Of a DNA stretch of 64,000 nucleotides, positions 1-7,800 are shown piece by piece (position 1 is the stretch's first letter; each line of letters opens with the position of its first letter). The stretch spans positions 1-64,000 of the forward strand of contig CAZQVN010000017.1 of assembly GCA_964596775.1 (NCBI GenBank). The letters run 5' to 3'. The DNA is from CAZQVN01 sp964596775. GTDB taxonomy: Bacteria > Eisenbacteria > RBG-16-71-46 > JABDJR01 > JAWXBZ01. The notes beneath the pieces were generated by a model. It had not been told where the DNA came from. It did not search any database and worked only from the letters and a program-made list of their open reading frames with translations. Made by a program: the position numbers and the translations under genes.

Positions 1-148
1 CCTCGGGGGACGCTCCGTCTCGGCATCCCTGCCTCGACTCCGCTCGGCGTTTCGCATTTCGGCACACGTGCTTGACGGGTTCCGGTGGTCCATTCCCCTC
101 CTCGGGGGACGCTCCGTCTCGGCATCCCTGCCTCGACTCCGCTCGGCG
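1..148. repeat. 49-bp perfect direct repeat (two copies)
   Basis: Positions 1-49 are repeated exactly at 100-148, with a 50-bp spacer. The first copy touches the window edge, so the array may continue outside. The copies lie in non-coding sequence upstream of the first gene; frames open across them are proline/arginine/serine-rich and resemble no protein I know. Confidence 0.85.
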
Positions 149-229
149 CTCCGCACGGCTCCGCCATCCTGGCTCCGCCGGCTCCGCGACGCCCCCTCGG
201 AAGGGAACGAACCACCGGAACCCCTGACG
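71..229. repeat. Imperfect long inverted repeat (REP-like palindrome)
   Basis: Arms at about 71-97 and 203-229 are reverse complements with a few mismatches (core CCGGAACC/GGTTCCGG plus flanks) and enclose about 105 bp holding the second copy of the 49-bp direct repeat. The structure resembles an intergenic palindromic repeat unit. I see no transposase or terminal duplication that would make it an insertion sequence. Confidence 0.5.
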
Positions 230-350
230 CGGCCTCGCTTTTTGTGTTCAAGGGCATCATGCCGTGCCCATCCTATCGCTGCGCTTGTCCTTTCGCTCCC
301 TCCTTCCCTCCCTCGTATTTCCGCCCCTTTCCTCCGGAATTCTTTTTTCT

Positions 351-364
351 ATGACATCGGTCAT
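351..364. promoter_or_regulatory. Operator-like palindrome ATGAC-N4-GTCAT
   Basis: ATGACATCGGTCAT is a perfect 5-4-5 inverted repeat about 93 bp upstream of the first gene of the respiratory operon. A -10-like hexamer GATATT lies at 388-393, about 33 bp from the palindrome centre, the geometry of an FNR/CRP class II activator site (centre near -41.5). A 13/14 identical palindrome lies at 40238-40251, near an FNR-like regulator gene. Recognition by that regulator is inference. Confidence 0.5.
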
Positions 365-456
365 GAAGCTCCTGGACCTCTCCGGGCGATATTCAATCCG
401 TGATTCGGACGGAGGCGTCCACAATTCCCGGTGAGGATCAAAGAGGGGCTGGAAGC

Positions 457-1362
457 ATGAAAACACATGTGTTGCGGGGGCTGGCCTCCGCTGTTCTTGT
501 TGCGGGGGGCGTCCTGGGCGGCATTGTGCCGGCGGCGGCGCAATCTCCTTATTCCCTTCCCTGGCAGTTGCGGCCGGCGGGGCCGGGGCGCGTTTTTCGG
601 GTGGATTCCGCGATCGCTTCCTACGAAGGCGCGGACGGCGCCGGCGGGACGACGTCGGCGACGATGCTGCTCGCCGGGTTCAAGGTGCGTCCGAACCTCG
701 GTCTCTTCGGCCGGCTCGGCCTGGTCACGAACGATCCCCCGGCGGGGGAGAGCGCCGCAACGCTCGTCAATCCGGCGGCAGGTGCGGCGCTGGCCCTGAA
801 GCCCGGCGGTCACTGGCGGGGTGCGGTGTATCTCGCCTGCGCGTTCCCGGTCGGAATGGGCGGCGGCAATGCCCCGGACGCGGCGGAAGCGGCGGCCACC
901 CGCTCGGGCATCCTGGCCCGCTCGGCGATGGACAACGCGATGTTCGCCGTGAACGATCTCGTGATCTTCCCGGGGATCGACATGGCCTGGGTCAAGGACG
1001 GCTGGACGCTGCAGGCCGAGGCCACCGTGCTCGAGCTGATCCGTCTGCGCGGCAAGGACGTGCAGAAGGACAGCGCGAAGACGAACTTCACCTCCGGGAT
1101 TCACGCCGGGTACTTCGTGCATCCGAACGTGTCGCTCTCCGGCGACCTCCGCTATCAGCGCTGGCTGTCCACTCCGGCCGGCGTCAAGGCGGCGCCGAAG
1201 ACACGCGACACCGCCACGTTCGCCGCCGGCCCCCGCTTTCACTTCAAGCTCTCGGACACCGTCTGGTTCCGCCCCGGGATCGCATACGCCCTTGGGCTCG
1301 ACGCGCCGATGAGCGACATGGACTACGGCATCGTGCAGATCGACCTGCCGGTGTCGTACTGA
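457..1362 (+). CDS. Predicted outer-membrane beta-barrel protein
   Basis: 301 aa with a clear Sec signal peptide (basic start, Leu/Val/Ala core, cleavage near AAA-QS at about residue 29). The mature part shows alternating short hydrophobic/polar strands and ends in a C-terminal Val-Ser-Tyr, typical of porin-like or transporter-like barrels. The ATG at 457 is chosen for the AGAGGGG site eight bases upstream and because it gives the signal peptide exactly. It is first in a co-directional run with Rieske, cytochrome b, octaheme cytochrome c and NapA, so it may be an anion pore for nitrate/nitrite, but nothing in the sequence proves that. The barrel call is moderately secure, the substrate unknown. 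Confidence 0.6.
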   Translation: MKTHVLRGLASAVLVAGGVLGGIVPAAAQSPYSLPWQLRPAGPGRVFRVDSAIASYEGADGAGGTTSATMLLAGFKVRPNLGLFGRLGLVTNDPPAGESAATLVNPAAGAALALKPGGHWRGAVYLACAFPVGMGGGNAPDAAEAAATRSGILARSAMDNAMFAVNDLVIFPGIDMAWVKDGWTLQAEATVLELIRLRGKDVQKDSAKTNFTSGIHAGYFVHPNVSLSGDLRYQRWLSTPAGVKAAPKTRDTATFAAGPRFHFKLSDTVWFRPGIAYALGLDAPMSDMDYGIVQIDLPVSY

Positions 1363-1381
1363 CGAGGGGAGCGTGAACGAC

Positions 1382-2029
1382 ATGAGTCACACTTCGGGTT
1401 CGGATCGGAAGAACGGCGGCGCCGGTGCGCCGGGAGACGCCACGGAACGCCGCGGTTTCTTCGGCGCGTTCGCATCGCTGGCCATGGCCGGCGGACTCCT
1501 CGCCGGCTACGGCATGTTCGCGTCGATCGCCGGACGCTTCCTGTTCCCGGCCCGGGCGGGCGCCCGGGGATGGATGTTCCTCACCGATCTCAAGAGGATG
1601 AAACCGGGCGATTCCCTGATCTACAAGTCGCCGTCCGGGGCGCCGGTGGCCGTGGCCCGCCAGGGGAACAGCGGGAGCGCGGACGATTTCATTGCGCTCT
1701 CGAGCACCTGCCCTCATCTCGGCTGCCAGGTGCACTGGGAGGCGCAGAACAACCGCTTCTTCTGCCCCTGTCACAACGGGTCGTTCAGCCCGGACGGCAC
1801 GGCCACCGGCGGGCCTCCGGCGCAGGCCGGGCAGTCGCTGTCGCGCTATCCGCTCAAGGTGGAAAAGGGCCTGCTCTACATCGAGGTGCCCCTGGAAGGT
1901 CTGACCGCGGACAAGGACCGAAGCGGTCACGGCGACAGGGCGGAGGGGCACCTCGAACGTCCCGGCGGTCCCCCGGGGCCGGGCCACGATCCCTGCCTGT
2001 ACGAAAAGCCCGCCGGCGGAAAGGTCTGA
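1382..2029 (+). CDS. Rieske [2Fe-2S] protein of a cytochrome bc-type complex
   Basis: 215 aa. The N-terminal region has a twin-arginine-like RRGFF followed by a hydrophobic helix (residues about 23-50), as in Rieske proteins exported by Tat and kept as a membrane anchor. The cluster motifs are CPHLGC (110-115) and CPCHNGSF (128-135); the two His and two Cys ligand positions and the disulphide cysteines are all present. The ATG at 1382 is preferred over the GTG at 1373 because GAGGGGA (1364-1370) is correctly spaced. The stop lies two bases before the cytochrome b start, indicating a two-subunit quinol-oxidising module. No cytochrome c1 or f gene follows, so a multiheme cytochrome downstream may accept its electrons (inference). 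Confidence 0.93.
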   Translation: MSHTSGSDRKNGGAGAPGDATERRGFFGAFASLAMAGGLLAGYGMFASIAGRFLFPARAGARGWMFLTDLKRMKPGDSLIYKSPSGAPVAVARQGNSGSADDFIALSSTCPHLGCQVHWEAQNNRFFCPCHNGSFSPDGTATGGPPAQAGQSLSRYPLKVEKGLLYIEVPLEGLTADKDRSGHGDRAEGHLERPGGPPGPGHDPCLYEKPAGGKV

Positions 2030-2031
2030 GC

Positions 2032-3078
2032 ATGAACGGACCCGGAGCCTGGATCAGGGAGCGTCTGCCGGTTTCCGGCGACCAGCTCCGCGAGATGACG
2101 AACGAGCCGGTGCCGAACCACATGAAGCGCTGGTGGTTCGCGCTCGGCGGCACGCCGGCCTATCTCTTCGTCGTGCAGATCGTCACCGGGATCCTGCTGG
2201 CCTTCTACTACCAGCCGTCTCCGGAAACGGCGTACCAGTCCGTGCACTACATCACGCACGAGGCGGCGTTCGGCTGGTACATCCGCAGCGTTCACAAGTG
2301 GGCGGCCACGCTGATGATCGCCGCGGTGATCCTCCACCAGATGCGCGTCTACTTCACCGGCGCCTACCGGAAACCGCGCGAGATCAACTGGATGGTCGGG
2401 ATGATGCTCCTCGTCTGCACGCTGGTCACCGGATTCACCGGCTACAGCCTCGTCTACGAGCAGCTCTCCTACTGGGGCGCCACGGTGGGTGCCAACATCG
2501 CGGACCGGGTGCCGCTGATCGGCACGTTCATGAAGGAGATGCTGCTCGGCGGCGAAGCCTACAACGAGCGCACGTTGTCGCGCTTCTTCATCCTCCACGG
2601 CGCCGTCCTCCCGGTCGTCATGGTGATGCTCGTGGCCCTCCACATCACGATCATCCGGCTGCAGGGGGTGACGGAGTTCAAGTTCGAGGACGAGTCGGAG
2701 GAGAAGCCGCACTTCAACTTCTTTCCGGACCACCTGTACACGGAACTGATCATCGGCCTGATCCTGATGATCCTCCTGTCGGCGCTGGCCACGATCCTCC
2801 CGGCCACGCTCGGGCCACCGGCCGATCCGCTGTCGACCCCGGAGGTCATCAAGCCGGAGTGGTTTTTCTACGTGGCGTTCCGCTGGCTCAAGCTGTTCTC
2901 CGGGACGGTGGCCGTCCTGTCCATGGGGCTCATCGTCTTCCTGATGTTCGGATGGCCGTTCATCGACGCGTGGATCCGCAAACACACGAAGGCCAGCGAG
3001 GCCAGCGTGTGGATCGGGATCGTCGCCGTGTTCGCGATCATCGCCCTCACGGTCTGGGAAGCCGTGGTGGCGCATTGA
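2032..3078 (+). CDS. Cytochrome b, fused b6/subunit IV type
   Basis: 348 aa membrane protein with about eight helices, joining the b6 and subunit IV parts in one chain. Haem-ligating pairs are His88/His102 (13 residues between) and His189/His204 (14 between); the 14-residue gap in the second helix is the b6-type hallmark rather than the bc1 type. The quinol-site PEWY motif reads PEWF (275-278), replacing the tyrosine by phenylalanine. With the adjacent Rieske protein it would oxidise quinol and pass one electron to the Rieske centre. The ATG sits two bases after the Rieske stop, with GGAAAGG upstream. The chain ends after a final helix with no extra C-terminal haem domain. Confidence 0.93.
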   Translation: MNGPGAWIRERLPVSGDQLREMTNEPVPNHMKRWWFALGGTPAYLFVVQIVTGILLAFYYQPSPETAYQSVHYITHEAAFGWYIRSVHKWAATLMIAAVILHQMRVYFTGAYRKPREINWMVGMMLLVCTLVTGFTGYSLVYEQLSYWGATVGANIADRVPLIGTFMKEMLLGGEAYNERTLSRFFILHGAVLPVVMVMLVALHITIIRLQGVTEFKFEDESEEKPHFNFFPDHLYTELIIGLILMILLSALATILPATLGPPADPLSTPEVIKPEWFFYVAFRWLKLFSGTVAVLSMGLIVFLMFGWPFIDAWIRKHTKASEASVWIGIVAVFAIIALTVWEAVVAH

Positions 3079-3121
3079 AGTTCATGAAGCCGGGCGTCCG
3101 GCGAAGAGGGGAAAGGGCACG

Positions 3122-4732
3122 ATGACTCTGAAGATGAAGAGAATCCTGATCGCGGCGCTCGGCGGCGCGTTTCTGCTCTCGCTGATGTTCGTGCAGTGGA
3201 TGGAGGTGGCGCGAAAGGAACAGGAAGCCGGGCTCGCCCGGCCGCACATCGCGGTGCCGGCGAGTTCGAAGGCGTGCGTGGACTGCCACCGGCAGTCGAC
3301 CCCCGCGCTCGTGGATCACTGGGTCGGGTCGACGCACGCGGAGAAGGGGGTGGGCTGTTTCGAGTGCCACGAGGCCTCGGAGAAGGACGCCGACAAGTTC
3401 CAGCACTACGGCCGGACGATCGCCACGGTCGTGACGCCGCGGGACTGCTCGCGCTGCCACACGACGGAAGGGCAGGAGTTCGCCGCGAGCCATCACGCGA
3501 AGGCGGGGAACATCCTGGCTTCGCTGGACAACTTTCTTGCGGAAACCGTGGAGGGGAATAGAACCCCCTTCAATCCCCACTCCCCCACGCCGGGCCGGCC
3601 CGACTTTGAACAGGTCAACGGCATGGCCAGCGCGTTCGTCGGCTGCCAGCAGTGCCACGGCAGCAAGGTGGCGCTGCGTTCGTCGAACGGCGGCAAGATC
3701 ACGTTCGAGGACCTGCAGCCCGACGCCGACGGCTTTCCGACGAACCTCGACGCGGTAGCCGCGATCGTCAAGGACGAGAGCGGCAAGCCCGCCTATCACC
3801 CGGACACCTGGCCGAACACCGGCATCGGCCGGCTCAACCTGGACGGGTCGCGCGGGTCCTGTTCCGCCTGCCACAGCCGGCACGACTTCTCGCCGCGCCG
3901 GGCGCGCCAGCCGGAGAACTGCGGCAAGTGCCATCTCGGCCCCGACCACCCGCAGAAGGAGATCTACGAGGAGTCGAAGCACGGCGTGGCGTTCCGCGAC
4001 CTCAAGGACCAGATGAACCTCGACGCGCACTCCTGGGTGCTCGGCGAGGACTATTCGCAGGCCCCGACGTGCGCCACCTGCCACATGTCGGGGAACACGC
4101 GCAACGGCGGCAAGGTCACCCACGATCCCGGCGAGCGCATCTCCTGGACGAACCGTCCGCCGATCAGCCTGGTGATGGACACCGATCTCGAGCACCGGAT
4201 CGTCACGGAAACCGATCCGGAGAAGCGGAAGTCGCTGATTGCCGACGGCTGGGAGGACAAGCGGAACCGGATGAAGGACGTCTGCTCGCACTGCCACACG
4301 CCGGACTACGTCAACAACTTCTACACGCAGTACGACGACTTCATCGCCCTGTACAACGAGAAGTTCGGCAAGCCGGGCAAGGCGATCATGGCCGCGCTGT
4401 CGGACAACGGGCTGATCACGAAGAAGGAGTTCGACGAGAAGATCGAGTGGACCTGGTTCTACCTCTGGCACCACGAGGGGCGCCGGGCCCGCCACGGGGC
4501 GTCGATGATGGCGCCGGACTACGCGCACTGGCACGGCATGTACGAAGTGGCGGAGCGGTTCTACCAGGAGCTGATTCCGGAGGCGCGGGAGATCATCGAG
4601 CACGCGAAGAAGACCGGCCACGCCGCCGGGGCGCGCGCCGTGGAGCAGGTCATCGACGACATCCTGGCCCGGCCGGAGCACGCCTGGTTCGAGGGCGAAG
4701 CGCCGAAGACGGAACTCCGGTACGGAAAGTGA
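3122..4732 (+). CDS. Octaheme c-type cytochrome of the hydroxylamine oxidoreductase (HAO) family
   Basis: 536 aa with one N-terminal membrane anchor (residues about 8-25) and exactly eight CxxCH sites, at about residues 52, 79, 109, 175, 247, 267, 317 and 388. The C-terminal helical region carries the family signature around YLWHHEGRRARHG and DYAHWHGMYEV. Members either oxidise hydroxylamine/hydrazine (tyrosine-crosslinked P460 haem) or reduce nitrite/hydroxylamine; I cannot tell from sequence alone whether the crosslinking tyrosine is present. Lying between a Rieske/b pair and NapA, a reductive role on nitrite or hydroxylamine fits best, or it may replace cytochrome c1. The family call is firm, the reaction direction is inference. 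Confidence 0.9.
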   Translation: MTLKMKRILIAALGGAFLLSLMFVQWMEVARKEQEAGLARPHIAVPASSKACVDCHRQSTPALVDHWVGSTHAEKGVGCFECHEASEKDADKFQHYGRTIATVVTPRDCSRCHTTEGQEFAASHHAKAGNILASLDNFLAETVEGNRTPFNPHSPTPGRPDFEQVNGMASAFVGCQQCHGSKVALRSSNGGKITFEDLQPDADGFPTNLDAVAAIVKDESGKPAYHPDTWPNTGIGRLNLDGSRGSCSACHSRHDFSPRRARQPENCGKCHLGPDHPQKEIYEESKHGVAFRDLKDQMNLDAHSWVLGEDYSQAPTCATCHMSGNTRNGGKVTHDPGERISWTNRPPISLVMDTDLEHRIVTETDPEKRKSLIADGWEDKRNRMKDVCSHCHTPDYVNNFYTQYDDFIALYNEKFGKPGKAIMAALSDNGLITKKEFDEKIEWTWFYLWHHEGRRARHGASMMAPDYAHWHGMYEVAERFYQELIPEAREIIEHAKKTGHAAGARAVEQVIDDILARPEHAWFEGEAPKTELRYGK

Positions 4733-4786
4733 CCGACGTCCGGCCGGGCAGGGTACACATCACCTCGGAAAGCGGGGGTTGACGAT

Positions 4787-7135
4787 ATGGACAGACGCAA
4801 TTTTCTGAAGGACATGGGGCTGATCACCTCGGGCACGCTGCTCACCTCCTGTTCCGGTGACGCGCCGGCTCCGGACGCTCGTCCCGCCGACGGCATCAAC
4901 CCGGCCGACCTGGCCTGGTCCAAGGCGCCCTGCCGTTTCTGCGGGACCGGCTGCGGCGTGGAGGTCGGGGTCCGGGACGACCGGGTGATGGCCGTGCGCG
5001 GCGACACCGCGAACCCGGTCAACAAGGGGCTGCTCTGCGTGAAGGGATACCACCTGCCGGGCATCCTCTACGGCGAGGACCGGCTCCTCTACCCGATGCT
5101 CCGGAACGAGGACGGAAAGGGGTTCCACCGGATCTCCTGGGACGATGCCATCGATCTGATCGCGAGGAAGTACCGGGAAACGCTGGATCAGCACGGACCC
5201 GAGGCCGTGGCCATGTACGGTTCCGGCCAGTGGGCGGTCTTCGACGGCTACGCCGCGCTCAAGTGGGTGAAGGCCGGCATGAAGTCGAACAACCTCGAGG
5301 CGAACGCCCGGCTCTGCATGGCCTCCGCGGTCGGCGGGTTCATGACCGCGTTCCAGAGCGACGAGCCGATGGGGTGCTACCAGGATTTCGAGGCCGGCGA
5401 CGACTTCATCCTCTGGGGCAACAACATGGCCGAGATGCACCCGGTGCTGTTCAGCCGCATTCTCGAGCGGAAACGGACGAGCCCGGGTACCCGCATCGTG
5501 GATCTCGGAACGCGCCGGACGCCGACCACCGACTACGCGGACCTCTACGTGGAGTTCAAGCCCGGCAGCGACCTCGCCATCGCCAACGGGATCCTGCACC
5601 TGCTCGTGGCCCGCGGGAAGGTCGACCGGGCGTTCCTGAACGAGAACGTGGTGCTCAAGCGCGGGATCGAGGACCTCGACACGATCGGGTACGGCTGTTT
5701 CGGCGACCAGGCCGAGCGCTACACGTTCGCCGACACCGGGCGGGACGCCACGTTCGACGAGATGGTCGCGTTTCTTGCCGACTACACGCCGGAGAAGGTC
5801 GCGGCGATCTCGGGCGTGCCGGTCGAGCAGCTGTCGGCGCTGGCCGACATGTACGGCGACCGCAACCGCGGCACGGTCAGCCTGTGGTGCATGGGCGTCA
5901 ACCAGCACATCCGCGGCACCTGGATGAACAACCTGATCACCGACCTGCACCTCGCCACCGGCAAGATCTCGCGGCCGGGCAACAACCCGTTCAGCCTGAC
6001 CGGCCAGCCGTCCGCCTGCGGCACCGTGCGCGAGGTCGGCACGCTCTCCAACCGCCTCCCCGCGGACCGCGTGGTGACGAACCCCGCGCACCGCGCCGAG
6101 GCGGAGGCAATCTGGGGGCTTCCCGCCGGCACGATCCCGGAAAAGCCGGGCTACCACACGGTGGACATGTTCCGGGCGCTCGTCCGCGGCGACGTGAAGA
6201 CGATCTGGATCCAGACCACGAACCCGTGGGTGACGATGCCGAACCTCTCGCGCCTCGAGCGGACGCCGAGGGACGGCCGGTTCATCATCGTCTCGGACGT
6301 CTACCCGACGCCGACGACGGCGGCGGCCGACCTGATCCTGCCCGCCGCCCTCTGGGTGGAGCGGGAAGGCGTCTTCGGCAACACGGAGCGCCGGACGCAG
6401 CAGTGGCTGAAGGCGGTGAATCCTCCCGGCGAAGCGAAGGAGGACGCCTGGCAGATCATCCAGGTGGCGAAGAAGATGGGGATGGGTCACCTGTTTCCCT
6501 GGCCGGACGACGACTGGCACCGGCCGATGTACGAGGAGTACCGGAAGTTCGGCCTCGGCCACGGGAAGGACCTCGGGAGCTACGACGACCTGAAGGCCAC
6601 CCGCGGGATGATCTGGCCGGTCGTGGACGGAAAGGAAACGCCGTACCGCTATGCGGCGGGGATCGACCCCTACGTGAAGAAGGCGTCGGGCGTGCACTTC
6701 TACAAGGCGAAGGGGTACGGCGAGAAGGCCGGACTGTGGCTCCGTCCGTATCATCCGCCGGCGGAATCCCCGGACGCCGAGTATCCGTTCTGGCTGAGCA
6801 CCGGCCGCGTGCTCGAGCACTGGCACACCGGTTCGATGACCCGGCGGGTCCGGCAGCTGCACCAGGCCGTGCCGCGTTCCTACGTGGAACTGAACCGGGC
6901 CGACGCCGCGGAAATGGGGCTCAAGTCCGGCGATCGCGTCCGCCTCGTGACCCGCCGCGGAGAACTGGAACTGACGGCGGCCGTCGACGGGCGGGGGAAG
7001 CCGCCGCGCGGAACGGTCTTCGTGCCGTTCTTCGACGAGGGGCTGCTGGTCAACCGCCTGACGCTCGACGCGATGGACTCGATCAGCAAGGAGCCGGACT
7101 ACAAGAAGTGCGCGGTGCGCGTGGAGCGGGTGTGA
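4787..7135 (+). CDS. napA: Periplasmic nitrate reductase catalytic subunit NapA
   Basis: 782 aa molybdopterin oxidoreductase. The N-terminus has a Tat motif RRNFLK followed by a lipobox ending in Cys22 (LLTSC), suggesting a Tat-exported lipoprotein. The [4Fe-4S] ligands are Cys49, 52, 56 and 84 (CRFCGTGCGV and GLLCVKGY), and the molybdenum-ligand cysteine is Cys177 in ANARLCMASA, where NapA usually has RHC. DEPMGCYQDFE after it also fits NapA, not NarG or formate dehydrogenase. Length is slightly below the usual 800-830 aa. It reduces nitrate to nitrite. No napD chaperone or napC/GH quinol dehydrogenase is nearby; the Rieske/cytochrome b pair upstream may feed it. The next gene starts two bases after its stop. 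Confidence 0.93.
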   Translation: MDRRNFLKDMGLITSGTLLTSCSGDAPAPDARPADGINPADLAWSKAPCRFCGTGCGVEVGVRDDRVMAVRGDTANPVNKGLLCVKGYHLPGILYGEDRLLYPMLRNEDGKGFHRISWDDAIDLIARKYRETLDQHGPEAVAMYGSGQWAVFDGYAALKWVKAGMKSNNLEANARLCMASAVGGFMTAFQSDEPMGCYQDFEAGDDFILWGNNMAEMHPVLFSRILERKRTSPGTRIVDLGTRRTPTTDYADLYVEFKPGSDLAIANGILHLLVARGKVDRAFLNENVVLKRGIEDLDTIGYGCFGDQAERYTFADTGRDATFDEMVAFLADYTPEKVAAISGVPVEQLSALADMYGDRNRGTVSLWCMGVNQHIRGTWMNNLITDLHLATGKISRPGNNPFSLTGQPSACGTVREVGTLSNRLPADRVVTNPAHRAEAEAIWGLPAGTIPEKPGYHTVDMFRALVRGDVKTIWIQTTNPWVTMPNLSRLERTPRDGRFIIVSDVYPTPTTAAADLILPAALWVEREGVFGNTERRTQQWLKAVNPPGEAKEDAWQIIQVAKKMGMGHLFPWPDDDWHRPMYEEYRKFGLGHGKDLGSYDDLKATRGMIWPVVDGKETPYRYAAGIDPYVKKASGVHFYKAKGYGEKAGLWLRPYHPPAESPDAEYPFWLSTGRVLEHWHTGSMTRRVRQLHQAVPRSYVELNRADAAEMGLKSGDRVRLVTRRGELELTAAVDGRGKPPRGTVFVPFFDEGLLVNRLTLDAMDSISKEPDYKKCAVRVERV

Positions 7136-7136
7136 C

Positions 7137-7742
7137 ATGGGCCTCATGATCCGGGCCACGATCGCGGCGCTGCTCGTGGGGTTCCTGGTGGCGGCCTGCG
7201 GCAAGGGGAGCGACCGTCGCGTGGCGGTCCCCGACGATTCGGGGCGGATGAAGACGCCGGCCTCGGCCCGGGCCGATCGCCGCGCCTACGACGGCGCCCC
7301 ACCGGTGATCCCGCACCCGCCGTTCGGGGCGTCCTGCGTGTCCTGCCACACCACCGGCGGGATCGAGGTGCCCGGCGTCGGTTTCGCGCCGCCGTCCCCG
7401 CATGAGAATACGGACGGAATGAGCGCGATCAGCCGCTGCACCCAGTGTCACGTCTTCCGGGAAACGGACGGCGAGTTCGCGGCGTCGTCCTTCTCCGGCC
7501 TGAAGCAGGACCTGCGCCGCGGCCGCCGTCTCAACGACCTGGCCCCGCCGGTGATCCCGCACCAGACGTTCATGCGCGAGAACTGCCTCGCCTGTCACTC
7601 CGGACCGGCGGCGCGCGAGGAGATCCGCACGCCGCACCCGGAGCGGACCCGCTGCACGCAGTGCCACGTGGAGGCCAGAACGACTTCGTCGTTCGTGCCG
7701 GGAGGGCAGGGGGTGTCGCTCGATCGCGCCGGGAGTCCATGA
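7137..7742 (+). CDS. Tetraheme lipoprotein with two tandem NapB-like diheme modules
   Basis: 201 aa. It has a lipoprotein signal with lipobox VAAC (Cys21), then two similar halves. Module one has APPVIPH (54-60), CVSCH (67-71) and CTQCH (101-105); module two has APPVIPH (136-142), CLACH (150-154) and CTQCH (173-177). The PPxIPH motif before the first haem is typical of NapB, the diheme electron-transfer subunit of periplasmic nitrate reductase, which normally has one such module. Its position right after napA supports a NapB-like role carrying electrons to NapA at the membrane surface. The internal duplication is seen directly; electron partners are inferred. Confidence 0.8.
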   Translation: MGLMIRATIAALLVGFLVAACGKGSDRRVAVPDDSGRMKTPASARADRRAYDGAPPVIPHPPFGASCVSCHTTGGIEVPGVGFAPPSPHENTDGMSAISRCTQCHVFRETDGEFAASSFSGLKQDLRRGRRLNDLAPPVIPHQTFMRENCLACHSGPAAREEIRTPHPERTRCTQCHVEARTTSSFVPGGQGVSLDRAGSP

Positions 7743-7800
7743 TCGGTCCCCGCCGGTCCCGGTCTCGCGAAGCGGGACGGACGGATGTATAGTCCGGAGC

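Noticed and set aside
68..403. Plus-strand open frames over the leading repeat region
   Set aside because: Pro/Ser/Arg-rich reading through direct and inverted repeats; no ribosome site or homology.
3047..7204. Very long open frames on the minus strand opposite the octaheme cytochrome and napA genes
   Set aside because: Their translations are His/Arg/Val/Asp-rich with no domain, the usual antisense artefact of strongly GC-biased third positions; the plus-strand genes carry clear catalytic motifs.
7788..7793. TATAGT as a proven promoter of the GWxTD-like gene
   Set aside because: No -35 element at 16-18 bases; kept only as a comment on the gene.
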